This document shows, piece after piece, positions 25,036 to 33,517 of a stretch of DNA of 64,000 bases (positions are counted from its first letter, which is position 1; each line of letters opens with the position of its first letter). Source of the stretch: Nocardioides caeni (GTDB taxonomy: Bacteria; Actinomycetota; Actinomycetes; Propionibacteriales; Nocardioidaceae); NCBI RefSeq assembly GCF_004912195.1, contig NZ_STGW01000005.1, positions 1 to 64,000 of the forward strand, in the 5' to 3' direction. Made by a program: the position numbers and the translations under genes. The notes below the pieces were generated by a model, which saw only the letters and a program-made list of their open reading frames with translations, ran no database searches and was not told the origin of the DNA.

Positions 25036-25079
25036 ATCGGCTCCCCGGACCCCGGTCTGAGCAGTGCGATCCGGGAGGC

Positions 25080-25889
25080 TCAGGCACCCATCGCGTGGAA
25101 TCCGCCGTCGACGTGCACGATCTCGCCGGTCGTGGCCGGGAACAGGTCGGACAGCAGCGCGCACACAGCGCGAGCCGTCGGCTGCTGGTCACCGTTGTCC
25201 CAACCGAGCGGCGAATTCTGCTCCCACATCGAGTCCAGCTCCTCGAAGCCCGGGATCGCCTTGGCGGCCAGCGTCTTGAGAGGGCCGGCGGAGACGAGGT
25301 TGACCCGGATGCCGTCGGGGCCCAGGTCGCGGGCGAGGTAACGCGATGTCGACTCGAGCGCAGCCTTGGCCACACCCATCCAGTCGTAGACCGGCCAGGC
25401 GACCGAGGCGTCGAAGGTGAGACCGACGACGCTCCCGCCCTCGGACATCAACGGCTTGCACGCCATCGCCAGTGACTTCAGGGAGTACGCCGACACCTGG
25501 ACCGCCTGCGCCACGTCCGACCACGGCCCGGTCAGGAACTTGCCGCCGAGCAGGGTCTCGGGGTTGCCGTAGGCGATCGAGTGCACGACGCCGTCGAGGT
25601 GCGCATCGGAGCCGAGGTGTTCACGGACCTGCTCCGCGAGACCGGCGAGGTGGTCCTCATCGGTCACGTCGAGCTCGAGGACCGGCGGCAGGACCGGGAG
25701 GCGCTTGGCGATCCGGCGGGTGATCCGCAGGGCCTGGCCGAAGTTGGAGATGAGGACCGTCGCGCCCTGCTGCTGCGCGAACTTCGCCACGGCGAAGCCG
25801 ATGGACGTGTCGAGCGTGACGCCCGCGACGAGGATGGTCTTGCCGGCGAGGATGCCGTTCGGGTTGATGGTGTCGGTCGCTTCAGTCAT
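25080..25889 (-). CDS. fabI: Enoyl-ACP reductase, InhA type
   Basis: NADH-dependent last step of fatty-acid elongation (FAS-II). The 269-residue protein carries the InhA-type NAD motif (LVAGVTLDTSIGFAVAKFA), VVHSIAYGNPE and FDASVAWPVYDWMGVAKAAL, which contains the Tyr-x6-Lys catalytic pair (Tyr and Lys seven residues apart). It ends with the GGFHAMGA substrate-loop tail typical of InhA. It directly follows fabG by one base, the same order as mycobacterial fabG1-inhA. Nocardioides-like bacteria lack mycolic acids, so it should serve ordinary fatty-acid synthesis (inference). Confidence 0.95.
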   Translation of the reverse strand: MTEATDTINPNGILAGKTILVAGVTLDTSIGFAVAKFAQQQGATVLISNFGQALRITRRIAKRLPVLPPVLELDVTDEDHLAGLAEQVREHLGSDAHLDGVVHSIAYGNPETLLGGKFLTGPWSDVAQAVQVSAYSLKSLAMACKPLMSEGGSVVGLTFDASVAWPVYDWMGVAKAALESTSRYLARDLGPDGIRVNLVSAGPLKTLAAKAIPGFEELDSMWEQNSPLGWDNGDQQPTARAVCALLSDLFPATTGEIVHVDGGFHAMGA

Positions 25890-25890
25890 G

Positions 25891-26601
25891 TCAGTGCCCC
25901 ATTCCGAGTCCGCCGTCGACAGGGATCACTGCGCCGGTGACGTACGACGCCGACGGGCTCGCGAGCCAGAGCACTGCTCCCGCGACCTCCGCCGGGTCGG
26001 CGTACCGGCCCAGGGGGACCTGGCTCCGGATGCCTTCCTTCTGCTCGTCGGTGAGCACCGCGGTCATGTCGGTGTCGACATAGCCGGGTGCCACGACGTT
26101 GGCCGTGATCGAACGCGATCCGAGCTCACGTGCCAGCGACCGCGCCATCCCGACCAGACCGGCCTTGGACGCGGCGTAGTTGACCTGGCCGGGTGAGCCC
26201 AACAGGCCGACCACGCTGCCGACGAAGACGATGCGGCCGCGCTTGAGACGCAGCATGCCCTTGGCCGCACGTCGCGCGAGGCGGAACGAGCCGGTGAGGT
26301 TGGTGTCGACGACGCTGGACCAGTCCTCGTCCGACATGCGCAGCAACAGCGTGTCGGAGGTGATGCCGGCGTTGGCGACGAGGACCTCGACCGGCCCGTG
26401 GGCGGCCTCGGCCGCGGCGAACGCGGCGTCGACGGCGGCCGGGTCCGTGATGTCGGCCTTGATCTCCAGCGCGCCCTCGGGGGCGCCGCCGCTGCGGGTG
26501 GTGACGGCCACGTTGTCGCCCGCGGCGATGAAGGCCTCGGCGATGGCGCGGCCGATGCCGCGGTTGCCGCCGGTGATGAGGACGGATCGGGGTTCGCTCA
26601 C
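25891..26601 (-). CDS. fabG: 3-oxoacyl-ACP reductase
   Basis: NADPH-dependent reduction of 3-oxoacyl-ACP. The 236-residue SDR has the TGGNRGIGRAIAEAF cofactor loop (residues 10-24), NAGI, the active-site Ser in VGSVVGLLGSPGQ, and NYAASKAG with the catalytic Tyr and Lys. GTG 26601 lies 7 bases after TAGCGT, so the operon may begin with a leaderless transcript. A second promoter or operator candidate lies at 26670-26686. It forms an operon with fabI. Confidence 0.94.
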   Translation of the reverse strand: MSEPRSVLITGGNRGIGRAIAEAFIAAGDNVAVTTRSGGAPEGALEIKADITDPAAVDAAFAAAEAAHGPVEVLVANAGITSDTLLLRMSDEDWSSVVDTNLTGSFRLARRAAKGMLRLKRGRIVFVGSVVGLLGSPGQVNYAASKAGLVGMARSLARELGSRSITANVVAPGYVDTDMTAVLTDEQKEGIRSQVPLGRYADPAEVAGAVLWLASPSASYVTGAVIPVDGGLGMGH

Positions 26602-26608
26602 GCCAACG

Positions 26609-26614
26609 ACGCTA
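26609..26614 (-). promoter_or_regulatory. fabG: Leaderless -10 box for fabG
   Basis: Minus-strand TAGCGT is followed by 7 bases and GTG 26601. Confidence 0.5.
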
Positions 26615-26669
26615 GTGGCCGCGCGACGCGCGCCTCACCGGCGGCGAGCACCAAGTTCGCCCAGATCCG

Positions 26670-26686
26670 TTGTAGGGGTCCGACAA
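26670..26686. promoter_or_regulatory. 17-bp near-palindrome upstream of fabG
   Basis: TTGTAGG-GGT-CCGACAA matches its reverse complement at 6 of 7 arm positions. It has the same 7-3-7 geometry as the site at 4635-4651 but a different sequence. It could bind a regulator of fatty-acid synthesis. Minus-strand TACAAC within it could be a -10 box, but no good -35 box is present. Confidence 0.35.
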
Positions 26687-26728
26687 ACCCCGCGCAGACC
26701 AGTCCGGGCGCGGGCGAGGTGAGGTGAC

Positions 26729-26944
26729 CTACTCGTCGTCCTCGAGACGGAAGCCGACCTTCATGGTGACCTGGAAGTGCTCGACCTGACCGTCCTTGAT
26801 CTGGCCGCGTACCTGGGAGACCTCGAACCAGTCGAGGTGGCGCAGGGTCTGGCCGGCGCGCGAGACGCCGTTGCGGATCGCCTGGTCGATGCCGTCCGGG
26901 GAGGTGCCGACGATCTCGCTGATGCGGTAGGTGCGATTGGACAT
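26729..26944 (-). CDS. Dodecin, flavin-storage protein
   Basis: A 71-residue dodecin. Twelve copies form a hollow sphere that binds flavin or CoA. The family pattern is complete: TYRISEIVGTSPDGIDQAIRN (residues 5-25, helix), HLDWFEVSQVRGQI with the flavin-stacking Trp, and the VTMKVGFRLE end strand. Length matches the family. It has a leaderless start (TAGGGT 6 bases before ATG 26944). It lies downstream of the fabG control region but reads as its own transcript. Confidence 0.95.
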   Translation of the reverse strand: MSNRTYRISEIVGTSPDGIDQAIRNGVSRAGQTLRHLDWFEVSQVRGQIKDGQVEHFQVTMKVGFRLEDDE

Positions 26945-26950
26945 GGGAGC

Positions 26951-27003
26951 ACCCTACCGAGAACGACCGCGGGCGCGGCCCGTCGCCGTGCGCGGCGTAG
27001 GCT
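26951..27003. promoter_or_regulatory. Divergent leaderless -10 boxes (dodecin / DUF3099)
   Basis: ACCCTA 26951-26956 (minus-strand TAGGGT, 6 bases before ATG 26944) and TAGGCT 26998-27003 (6 bases before ATG 27010). Confidence 0.55.
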
Positions 27004-27009
27004 GGCAGC

Positions 27010-27336
27010 ATGCCTGCCTCGCGCCCTGCCCGCTCCGGCGACGGCGACGCGATCCGGATCACCACGGCCGGCACGAGCCCCGACGCTGATCTGGCCCGCC
27101 GTCAGCGCAAGTACGTGATCGCGATGACGATCCGGACCCTGTGCTTCATCGGTGCCGCCATCAGCGGCGCGGCCGGCCTGCACTGGCTGTGGCCCTTTCT
27201 GATCGCGGGAGCGATCATCCTGCCGTACGTCGCCGTGGTCATGGCCAACGCCAACGACAGCCGGTCGACGGAGCTGCCGTTGACCGGCGGGGGCGACGCG
27301 CAGCGCCAGCTCGGTGCAGGATCCGACCGTGGCTGA
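27010..27336 (+). CDS. DUF3099 membrane protein
   Basis: A 108-residue actinobacterial membrane protein: an N-terminal soluble tail with ARRQRKYVIAMTIRT, then two membrane helices (residues 41-60 and 64-82) with a short Trp-rich turn (GLHWLWPFLIAG). This is the DUF3099 pattern. Function unknown. It is coupled to the next small gene, whose start overlaps this stop. Confidence 0.85.
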   Translation: MPASRPARSGDGDAIRITTAGTSPDADLARRQRKYVIAMTIRTLCFIGAAISGAAGLHWLWPFLIAGAIILPYVAVVMANANDSRSTELPLTGGGDAQRQLGAGSDRG

Positions 27337-27523
27337 GCCCGACCAGTGCTCGGCGAAGGGGTGCCGGGAGCCCGCCGGGTGGCAGCTGCAGTGGAACAAC
27401 CCGCGCATCCACACCCCCGACCGGCGCAAGATCTGGCTGGCCTGCGATGTCCACCGCGAGTCGCTCGAGCACTTCCTGGGAGCACGGGGCTTCCTCAAGG
27501 ACACGGTGGCGCACCGGGCCTGA
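27314..27523 (+). CDS. Small conserved protein with Cys/His cluster
   Basis: A 69-residue soluble protein (GTG 27314, or 64 residues from GTG 27329, which overlaps the DUF3099 stop). CSAKGCREPAGWQLQWNNPRIH and LACDVHRESL give two Cys pairs or Cys/His ligands (C12, C17, C44, H47 numbered from 27314), which could hold a zinc ion. It looks like an actinobacterial conserved hypothetical of unknown role. Coupling to DUF3099 suggests they act together (inference). Confidence 0.7.
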   Translation: MQDPTVAEPDQCSAKGCREPAGWQLQWNNPRIHTPDRRKIWLACDVHRESLEHFLGARGFLKDTVAHRA

Positions 27524-27540
27524 CCCGCCGTCAGCCTCCC

Positions 27541-28533
27541 TCAGCCGCCGATGGCCGACATCGGTCGGTCGGGCTGGAGGAAGGTCGGGTCGTCGATGCC
27601 GTGCCCGGGGGCCTTGCCGAGCATCGCGGTCTGCCACCGCTCGGCGAGCTCGTCGTCCGAGGCGCCGGCGCGCAGCGGGCCGCGCAGATCGGACTCGGTG
27701 CGGGCGAAGAGACAGTCGCGGACCTGGCCGTCGGCGGTGAGGCGGACCCGGTCGCAGTCGCCGCAGAACGGGCGGGTGACCGAGGCGATCACCCCGACCG
27801 TGCCCGGCCCACCGTCGACCCGGAACAGCTCGGCGGGCGCACTCCCCCGCGGCTCGACGGCCGGGCTCAGGTCGAAGGCCTGCTCCAGCGAGGCGAGGAT
27901 CTCGTCGGCGGTGACCATCGCGTTGCGGTCCCAGCCGTGCTGGGCGTCGAGCGGCATCTGCTCGATGAAGCGCAGCTGGTAGCCGCGCTCGAGGCACCAC
28001 TGCAGCAGCTCGGGCGCCTGATCGTCGTTGACTCCGCGCATCAGGACCGCATTGACCTTGACCGGGCCGAGGCCGGCCGCGTCGGCGGCCGCGAGACCGG
28101 CGACGACGTCGTCGAGGCGGTCGCGTCGCGTGATCGTGCGGAAGGTGTCGGGACGCACGGAGTCGAGGCTCACGTTGACCCGGTCGAGGCCCGCCGCCGC
28201 GAGTGCGGGCGCCGTGCGGGCGAGGCCGAGCGCGTTGGAGGTGATCGACATCTCGACCGAGCTGTCGAGGGCGCGGACCTGGGCGATGATGTCGACGAGC
28301 CCGCGGCGCAGCAGCGGCTCGCCGCCGGTGAAGCGGATCTCGGTCACGCCGAGGCGGCTGACGGCGATCCCGATGAGACGGACCAGCTCGGTGTCGGAGA
28401 GCTGCTCCTCCCCGGGCATCCAGTCCAGTCCCTCGGCGGGCATGCAGTAGGTGCAGCGCAGGTTGCAGCGGTCGGTCAGCGAGACCCTGAGGTCGGTCGC
28501 GACACGTCCGTGGCGGTCGATGAGCGGCTGCAC
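27541..28533 (-). CDS. moaA: GTP 3',8-cyclase, molybdenum cofactor biosynthesis
   Basis: A radical-SAM enzyme that starts molybdopterin synthesis from GTP. The 330-residue protein has the N-terminal 4Fe-4S motif CNLRCTYC (CxxxCxxC near residue 22) and the C-terminal cluster FCGDCDRVRLT ... RDCLF. It ends in Gly-Gly, which MoaA needs for activity. No other moa gene is adjacent. Leaderless start: TATGCT 6 bases before GTG 28533. Fe-S clusters for it would come from the Suf system in this window. Confidence 0.96.
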   Translation of the reverse strand: MQPLIDRHGRVATDLRVSLTDRCNLRCTYCMPAEGLDWMPGEEQLSDTELVRLIGIAVSRLGVTEIRFTGGEPLLRRGLVDIIAQVRALDSSVEMSITSNALGLARTAPALAAAGLDRVNVSLDSVRPDTFRTITRRDRLDDVVAGLAAADAAGLGPVKVNAVLMRGVNDDQAPELLQWCLERGYQLRFIEQMPLDAQHGWDRNAMVTADEILASLEQAFDLSPAVEPRGSAPAELFRVDGGPGTVGVIASVTRPFCGDCDRVRLTADGQVRDCLFARTESDLRGPLRAGASDDELAERWQTAMLGKAPGHGIDDPTFLQPDRPMSAIGG

Positions 28534-28539
28534 GACTCC

Positions 28540-28592
28540 AGCATAGGCAGGTGGGGACCGACGTCCACGGAAGAGTGCGCAGGACCTACCGT
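28540..28592. promoter_or_regulatory. Divergent leaderless -10 boxes (moaA / SURF1)
   Basis: AGCATA 28540-28545 (minus-strand TATGCT, 6 bases before GTG 28533) and TACCGT 28587-28592 (6 bases before GTG 28599). Confidence 0.55.
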
Positions 28593-28598
28593 TATCAC

Positions 28599-29489
28599 GT
28601 GCGTTCGTGGTTGGCCTCCTGGCGGTTCCTGCTGAGCCGACGCTGGGTCCTGTTCTTCCTCGCGATCCTCGCGGTCGGCTACGGCACGTGGTGGCTGGGC
28701 GAGTGGCAGTTCGGCCGTCTGGACGACCGCAAGGAGCGCAACGCCGTCGTCGTCGCCAACGAGGAGCGCGAGCCGGTGCCGGTCGAGCAGGTCCTCGCTC
28801 CGGGCCAGGACGTGGCCGAGGAGGACGAGTGGCGCCTCGTGACCGCCACCGGGGAGTACGACGCCCCGAGCACCGTGGTCGTCCGCTACCGCACGCGCGA
28901 CTCGGCGCCCGGGGTCGAGGTCGTCGTACCGCTCGTCACGGCGGAGGGCACGACGGTCGTGGTGGACCGTGGCTGGTTCGCGACGGACGACCCGGAGATC
29001 GGCTACGCCGAGCTGCCAGCGCCGCCGACCGGGACGGTCACGATCACCGGCTGGGTCCGTGCGGACGGGACGGGCGGCAGCACCGAGGTCCACGACCTCT
29101 CGACGCGTGCCATCGCCAGTGGTCCGATCGGGGAGGCCATCGGTCGCGAGGTCTTCACCGGATTCGTGGCGTTGAAGTCCGAGGACCCGGAGCCCGCGGA
29201 GTCGCTGGAGCCGATCGAGCTGCCGGAGCTCGGCCAGGGGCCGCACTTCTTCTACGGTCTGCAGTGGTGGTTCTTCGGCGTTCTCGCCCTCGGCGGCTTC
29301 GGCTACCTGGCGTGGGACGAGCGACGCAACGGTCCGCGGGGTGAGCGCCGCCGGCCCAACGTTCAGAGCAGGGCTCAGACGGAGCGGGACAGCCCGCCGT
29401 CGACCGGCAGCATGACGCCGGACAGGAACGACGCGGCGGGCGACAGCACGAACGCCGCGACCCGGCCGAACTCCTCCGGGTCCCCGTAG
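28599..29489 (+). CDS. SURF1-family cytochrome oxidase assembly protein
   Basis: Helps insert heme A during aa3-oxidase assembly. The 296-residue membrane protein has an N-terminal helix (LFFLAILAVGYGTWWLGEWQ), the periplasmic SURF1 domain (VVVDRGWFATDDPEI, then TGWVRADG) and a second helix (WWFFGVLALGGFGYLAW). GTG 28599 is supported by TACCGT 6 bases upstream; a GTG at 28551 is also in frame. The last 40 residues are hydrophilic low-complexity sequence read through 115 bases antisense to the SDR gene, which is unusual. It fits functionally with ctaA and ctaB further on. Confidence 0.87.
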   Translation: MRSWLASWRFLLSRRWVLFFLAILAVGYGTWWLGEWQFGRLDDRKERNAVVVANEEREPVPVEQVLAPGQDVAEEDEWRLVTATGEYDAPSTVVVRYRTRDSAPGVEVVVPLVTAEGTTVVVDRGWFATDDPEIGYAELPAPPTGTVTITGWVRADGTGGSTEVHDLSTRAIASGPIGEAIGREVFTGFVALKSEDPEPAESLEPIELPELGQGPHFFYGLQWWFFGVLALGGFGYLAWDERRNGPRGERRRPNVQSRAQTERDSPPSTGSMTPDRNDAAGDSTNAATRPNSSGSP

Positions 29490-30145
29490 CGTCCCAACGG
29501 GATCGTGGCGATGGCCGCTGCCCGCGCAGACTCGGCATCACCGGTCGACGCGTCGAGCTCGGCGACCCGCTCGGTCCCGATCCGGCCCGGCAGCAGACCG
29601 TTGACGCGGATGCCCCGGGGACCGAGCTCGTCGGCCAGGGTCTTGGCGACCATCGCGAGGCCGGGTCGCAGCCCGTTGGAGATCGCCAGTCCGCCGATGG
29701 GCTGCTTGACACTGGTGGACAGCACGAGGGCCAACGAGCCGCCGGACGTGAGCGCGCCCGCCACCTCGCGGGCGAGTCGCACGGTCCCGAGGAAGACCGA
29801 GGCGAAGGCGTCGCTCCACTGCTCGTCGCTCATGTCCGTCACCGCTCCGGGAGGTGGGCCGCCGACGCTGACCAGTGCGCCGTCCAGTCGTCCCCACCGC
29901 TCGGTCACCTCGCGGACGACGCGCGACGCCGTGCCGGGATCGCCGTTGTCGGCGACGATGCCGAGGACCTGCTCGGGTGTCGCGAGCGCGCCGAGCTCCG
30001 CGGCCGTTGTCTCGACCGACGGGGGCGTGCGCCCCGTGATCGCGACCCGCGCGCCGTCGGCGACCAGCGCGGCGGCCGTGGCCCGTCCCAGTCCCCTGGT
30101 CGCTCCGCTCAGCAGATAGGCACGGTCGGCGAGTCCCAGGTCCAT
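29375..30145 (-). CDS. SDR-family protein with altered catalytic pair
   Basis: A 256-residue Rossmann protein (SGATRGLGRATAAALVADG near the N-terminus, VNGLLPGRI, VDGGLSRSV at the end). The classical Tyr-x3-Lys is absent. In the aligned segment LAISNGLRPGLAMVAKTLA, Ser takes the Tyr place and Arg the Lys place. This SNxxR variant occurs in a subgroup of actinobacterial SDRs, so it may be a genuine subfamily with another chemistry or a non-enzymatic role. Leaderless start: TAGGCT 6 bases before ATG 30145. Confidence 0.83.
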   Translation of the reverse strand: MDLGLADRAYLLSGATRGLGRATAAALVADGARVAITGRTPPSVETTAAELGALATPEQVLGIVADNGDPGTASRVVREVTERWGRLDGALVSVGGPPPGAVTDMSDEQWSDAFASVFLGTVRLAREVAGALTSGGSLALVLSTSVKQPIGGLAISNGLRPGLAMVAKTLADELGPRGIRVNGLLPGRIGTERVAELDASTGDAESARAAAIATIPLGRYGDPEEFGRVAAFVLSPAASFLSGVMLPVDGGLSRSV

Positions 30146-30151
30146 GGCTCG

Positions 30152-30157
30152 AGCCTA
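30152..30157 (-). promoter_or_regulatory. Leaderless -10 box for the SDR gene
   Basis: Minus-strand TAGGCT is followed by 6 bases and ATG 30145. Confidence 0.5.
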
Positions 30158-30162
30158 GGTGG

Positions 30163-31908
30163 CTAGGCGTCCAGGGAGTCGGCGACGCTCGAGACCGGTA
30201 CGACGTCCGGCGCCCCCTTGCGTGCGGCGTCGGCGGTGTGGTCGTCGGGCTGTCGCTGGCTCTCCCGCTCCGCCTCGACCCGCTTCAGGTAGTGCTCCAG
30301 CTCGCGTTGGTGCTGGTCGACGTCCCAGTGCAGGTAGCCGCGCACCAGGTCCGCGACGTGCGCTGCGGCGGCGGCGCCGCGGTCGAAGGTCTCGAACGAG
30401 ACCCGCAACCGCCGCGTCAGGATGTCGTCCAGGTGGCGTGCGCCTTCGTGGGTGACCGCATAGACGGCCTCGACCTGGAGGTAGTCCTCGGCTCCGGGCA
30501 GCGGCTCGCCCAGCTCGGGCTCCGCTGCCACGAGGTCGAGCACCTCCAGGACCAGGGAGCCGTAGCGCTCCAGCAGGTGCTCGACGCGATTGACCGCCAG
30601 GCCCGACTGGGCGGCGAGCGTGCGCCGCTGGTTCCACAGCGCCTGGTAGCCGTCGGCGCCGACGAGCGGCACCGTCTCGGTGACGCACTCGCCGACCTTG
30701 CGGCCGAGCACGGACTCCAGGCCGTGGACGGCTTCGTCCACGGCGTCGGCCGCCATGACGCGGTAGGTGGTGTACTTCCCTCCCGCGACGACGACCAGGC
30801 CCGGCACGCTGTGCGCCACGGCGTGCTCGCGCGAGAGCTTCGAGGTCGCCGCCGACTCGCCGGCCAGCAGCGGCCGCAGCCCGGCGAAGACGCCCTCGAC
30901 GTCATCACGGGTGAGCGGCACCTCGAGCACCCGGTTGACGTGCTCCAGCAGGTAGTCGATGTCGCGCGAGCTGGCGGCCGGGTGGTCCTTGGACAGCTCC
31001 CAGTCGGTGTCGGTCGCGCCGATCATCCAGTGCCGCTTCCACGGGATCACGAACAGCACCGACTTCTCGGTGCGCAGGATCAGGCCGGTCTCCCCCCGGA
31101 TCCGGTCCCGTGGCACGACCAGGTGGATCCCCTTGCTGGCTCGGACCTTGAACTGCCCGCGCTCGCGCGCCATCGCCTGGGTCTCGTCGGTCCAGACACC
31201 CGTGGCGTTGATGACCTGGGAGGCCCGGATGTCGAAGCGGCGCCCGGTCTCGAGGTCGATCACGTGGGCACCGACGACGCGCTCGCTCTCCTTGATCAGG
31301 CCCAGCACGCGGGTCCGCGAGGCGACCGCGGCACCGTAGGTCGCGGCGGTGCGGGCCAGGAACATCGTGTGCCGCGCATCGTCGACCTGGGCGTCGTAGT
31401 AGCGGATCGCGCCGACCAGGGCGTCCTTGCGCAGTGACGGGAACGCCTTACGGGCACCGCGCCGACTCAGGTGCCGGTGCACCGGCATGTGGTCGCCATA
31501 GCCGCTGGCCTTCGACATGGCGTCATAGAGCGCGACACCGGACCCGGCGTACCAACGCTCCCAGCCTCGGCCGGTGAGCGGGTAGAGGAAGGGCACCGGC
31601 CGGACCAGGTGCGGGGCCAGGCGCTGCATCAGCAGGCCGCGTTCCTTCAGCGCCTCCGCGACGAGACGGAAGTCCAGCATCTCCAGGTAGCGCAGGCCGC
31701 CGTGGATGAGCTTGCTGCTGCGGCTCGACGTACCGGAGGCGAAGTCGCGGGCCTCGACCAGACCGACGGCCAGGCCGCGGGTGGCAGCGTCGAGCGCCGC
31801 ACCGCTGCCGACGACGCCACCGCCGATCACCAGGACGTCGAGATGCTGGGTGGCCATCCGCCTGAGCGCCGCGGTCCGGGCACGGGGCGAGAGCGCTGCG
31901 GGTTTCAT
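30163..31908 (-). CDS. glpD: Glycerol-3-phosphate dehydrogenase, FAD-dependent
   Basis: Oxidises glycerol-3-phosphate to dihydroxyacetone phosphate and feeds electrons to the quinone pool. The 581-residue protein has the FAD motif VLVIGGGVVGSGAALDAATRG (residues 25-45), SKLIHGGLRYLE, HLVVPRDRI and GGKYTTYRVMA, followed by the C-terminal DAO cap domain. ATG 31908 overlaps the glpK stop by one base (TGATG), so glpK-glpD is a coupled glycerol-use operon. No glpF permease is in the window. Confidence 0.95.
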   Translation of the reverse strand: MKPAALSPRARTAALRRMATQHLDVLVIGGGVVGSGAALDAATRGLAVGLVEARDFASGTSSRSSKLIHGGLRYLEMLDFRLVAEALKERGLLMQRLAPHLVRPVPFLYPLTGRGWERWYAGSGVALYDAMSKASGYGDHMPVHRHLSRRGARKAFPSLRKDALVGAIRYYDAQVDDARHTMFLARTAATYGAAVASRTRVLGLIKESERVVGAHVIDLETGRRFDIRASQVINATGVWTDETQAMARERGQFKVRASKGIHLVVPRDRIRGETGLILRTEKSVLFVIPWKRHWMIGATDTDWELSKDHPAASSRDIDYLLEHVNRVLEVPLTRDDVEGVFAGLRPLLAGESAATSKLSREHAVAHSVPGLVVVAGGKYTTYRVMAADAVDEAVHGLESVLGRKVGECVTETVPLVGADGYQALWNQRRTLAAQSGLAVNRVEHLLERYGSLVLEVLDLVAAEPELGEPLPGAEDYLQVEAVYAVTHEGARHLDDILTRRLRVSFETFDRGAAAAAHVADLVRGYLHWDVDQHQRELEHYLKRVEAERESQRQPDDHTADAARKGAPDVVPVSSVADSLDA

Positions 31909-33437
31909 CAGTGGGGTACCTCCACCCAGTCCAGGGTCCGTTGCACGGCCTTCTGCCACTGGGCGTACCCCTTCGTACGCCGTTCCTCGTCCCACTGGGG
32001 CTCCCAGCGGACGTCCTCACGCCAATGCTGGCGCAGCTCGTCGGTCGATGACCAGTAGCCCACGGAGAGACCTGCGGCATAGGCCGCGCCGAGCGCGGTG
32101 GTCTCGGGAACTACCGGCCGGCTGACCGGGACGCCGAGGACGTCGGCCTGGATCTGCATGCACAGGCTGTTGAGCGTGACGCCACCGTCGACCTTGAGTA
32201 CCTCCAGCTCGACGCCGGAGTCGGCACACATCGCCTCGACGACGTCGCGGGACTGGTAGCAGATCGCCTCGAGCGTCGCGCGGGCCACGTGGGCGTTGGT
32301 GTTGAAGCGCGACAGCCCGACGATCGCGCCGCGGGCATCGGAGCGCCAGTGCGGCGCGAAGAGGCCCGAGAAGGCCGGCACGAAGTAGACGCCGCCGTTG
32401 TCGGGCACCTGGCGGGCGAGTGACTCGGACTCGGCCGCGCCGCTGATGATGCCCAGCTGGTCGCGCAGCCACTGGACCGCGGAGCCGGTCACCGCGATCG
32501 ATCCCTCGAGCGCATAGACGCAGGGCTCGTCCCCCAGTTGGTAGGCCGGCGTGGTGAGCAGCCCCGAGCGGGACCGGACGATCTCCGTGCCGGTGTTGAG
32601 CAGCATGAAGTTGCCGGTGCCGTAGGTGTTCTTGGCCTCGCCGGGCGCGAAGCAGACCTGCCCGACCGTGGCGGCCTGCTGGTCACCGAGGATGCCGGTG
32701 ATCGGCACCTCGCCCGCGAACGGGCCATGGACGCGCGTGACACCGAACGGCGTGGTCGCCGAGGACTCCCGGATCTCGGGGAGCATCGCCCGCGGGATGC
32801 CGAAGAAGCCGAGCAGCTCGTCGTCCCACTGGAGCGTCTCGAGATCCATCAGCATCGTGCGGCTCGCGTTGGTGACATCCGTGACGTGCACGCCGCCGTC
32901 GACACCACCGGTGAGATTCCACAGCACCCAGGTGTCGGGCGTCCCGAAGAGGGCGTCGCCGCGCTCCGCCGCCTCCCGCGCACCGGACACGTTCTCGAGG
33001 ATCCACTGCAGCTTGCCGCCGGAGAAGTACGTCGCCGGCGGCAGCCCGGCGCGGTGGCGGATCGTGTCGCCACGCCCGTCGCGGTCGAGCGCCGCGGCGA
33101 TGGCGTCGGTCCTCGTGTCCTGCCAGACGATGGCGTTCGTGAGCGGCCGACCGGTGCGTCGGTCCCAGACGATCGTCGTCTCCCGCTGATTGGTGATGCC
33201 GACGGCGGCGAGGTCTACTGCTGTCAGGCCCGCCTTGCCCAGCGCGGTCTGCACGACGACGGACGTCCGCTCCCAGATCTCCAGCGGATTGTGCTCGACC
33301 CAGCCGGCCCTCGGCAGGATCTGCTCGTGCTCCAGCTGGTGGCGGGCGATCTCCGCCCCGGCATGGTCGAACACCATGAAGCGCGTGCTGGTCGTGCCCT
33401 GGTCGATCGCTCCCACGTAGCGTGCCGCTGCGGCCAT
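31908..33437 (-). CDS. glpK: Glycerol kinase
   Basis: ATP-dependent phosphorylation of glycerol. The 509-residue FGGY kinase has the N-terminal phosphate loop [55 protein letters not shown] and the second signature [20 protein letters not shown]. First gene of the glpK-glpD operon. ATG 33437 is chosen because TAGGGT ends 7 bases upstream; a start at 33446 would overlap that box. Confidence 0.96.
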   Translation of the reverse strand: MAAAARYVGAIDQGTTSTRFMVFDHAGAEIARHQLEHEQILPRAGWVEHNPLEIWERTSVVVQTALGKAGLTAVDLAAVGITNQRETTIVWDRRTGRPLTNAIVWQDTRTDAIAAALDRDGRGDTIRHRAGLPPATYFSGGKLQWILENVSGAREAAERGDALFGTPDTWVLWNLTGGVDGGVHVTDVTNASRTMLMDLETLQWDDELLGFFGIPRAMLPEIRESSATTPFGVTRVHGPFAGEVPITGILGDQQAATVGQVCFAPGEAKNTYGTGNFMLLNTGTEIVRSRSGLLTTPAYQLGDEPCVYALEGSIAVTGSAVQWLRDQLGIISGAAESESLARQVPDNGGVYFVPAFSGLFAPHWRSDARGAIVGLSRFNTNAHVARATLEAICYQSRDVVEAMCADSGVELEVLKVDGGVTLNSLCMQIQADVLGVPVSRPVVPETTALGAAYAAGLSVGYWSSTDELRQHWREDVRWEPQWDEERRTKGYAQWQKAVQRTLDWVEVPH

Positions 33438-33444
33438 GCGGCAC

Positions 33445-33450
33445 ACCCTA
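33445..33450 (-). promoter_or_regulatory. glpK: Leaderless -10 box for glpK
   Basis: Minus-strand TAGGGT is followed by 7 bases and ATG 33437. Confidence 0.55.
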
Positions 33451-33517
33451 CGGATGTCAGGGGCGCGTCGGGGCCAATCCCGATGCGGCGCGCGCGGGGC
33501 TTTGGCAGGCTGGGCCC

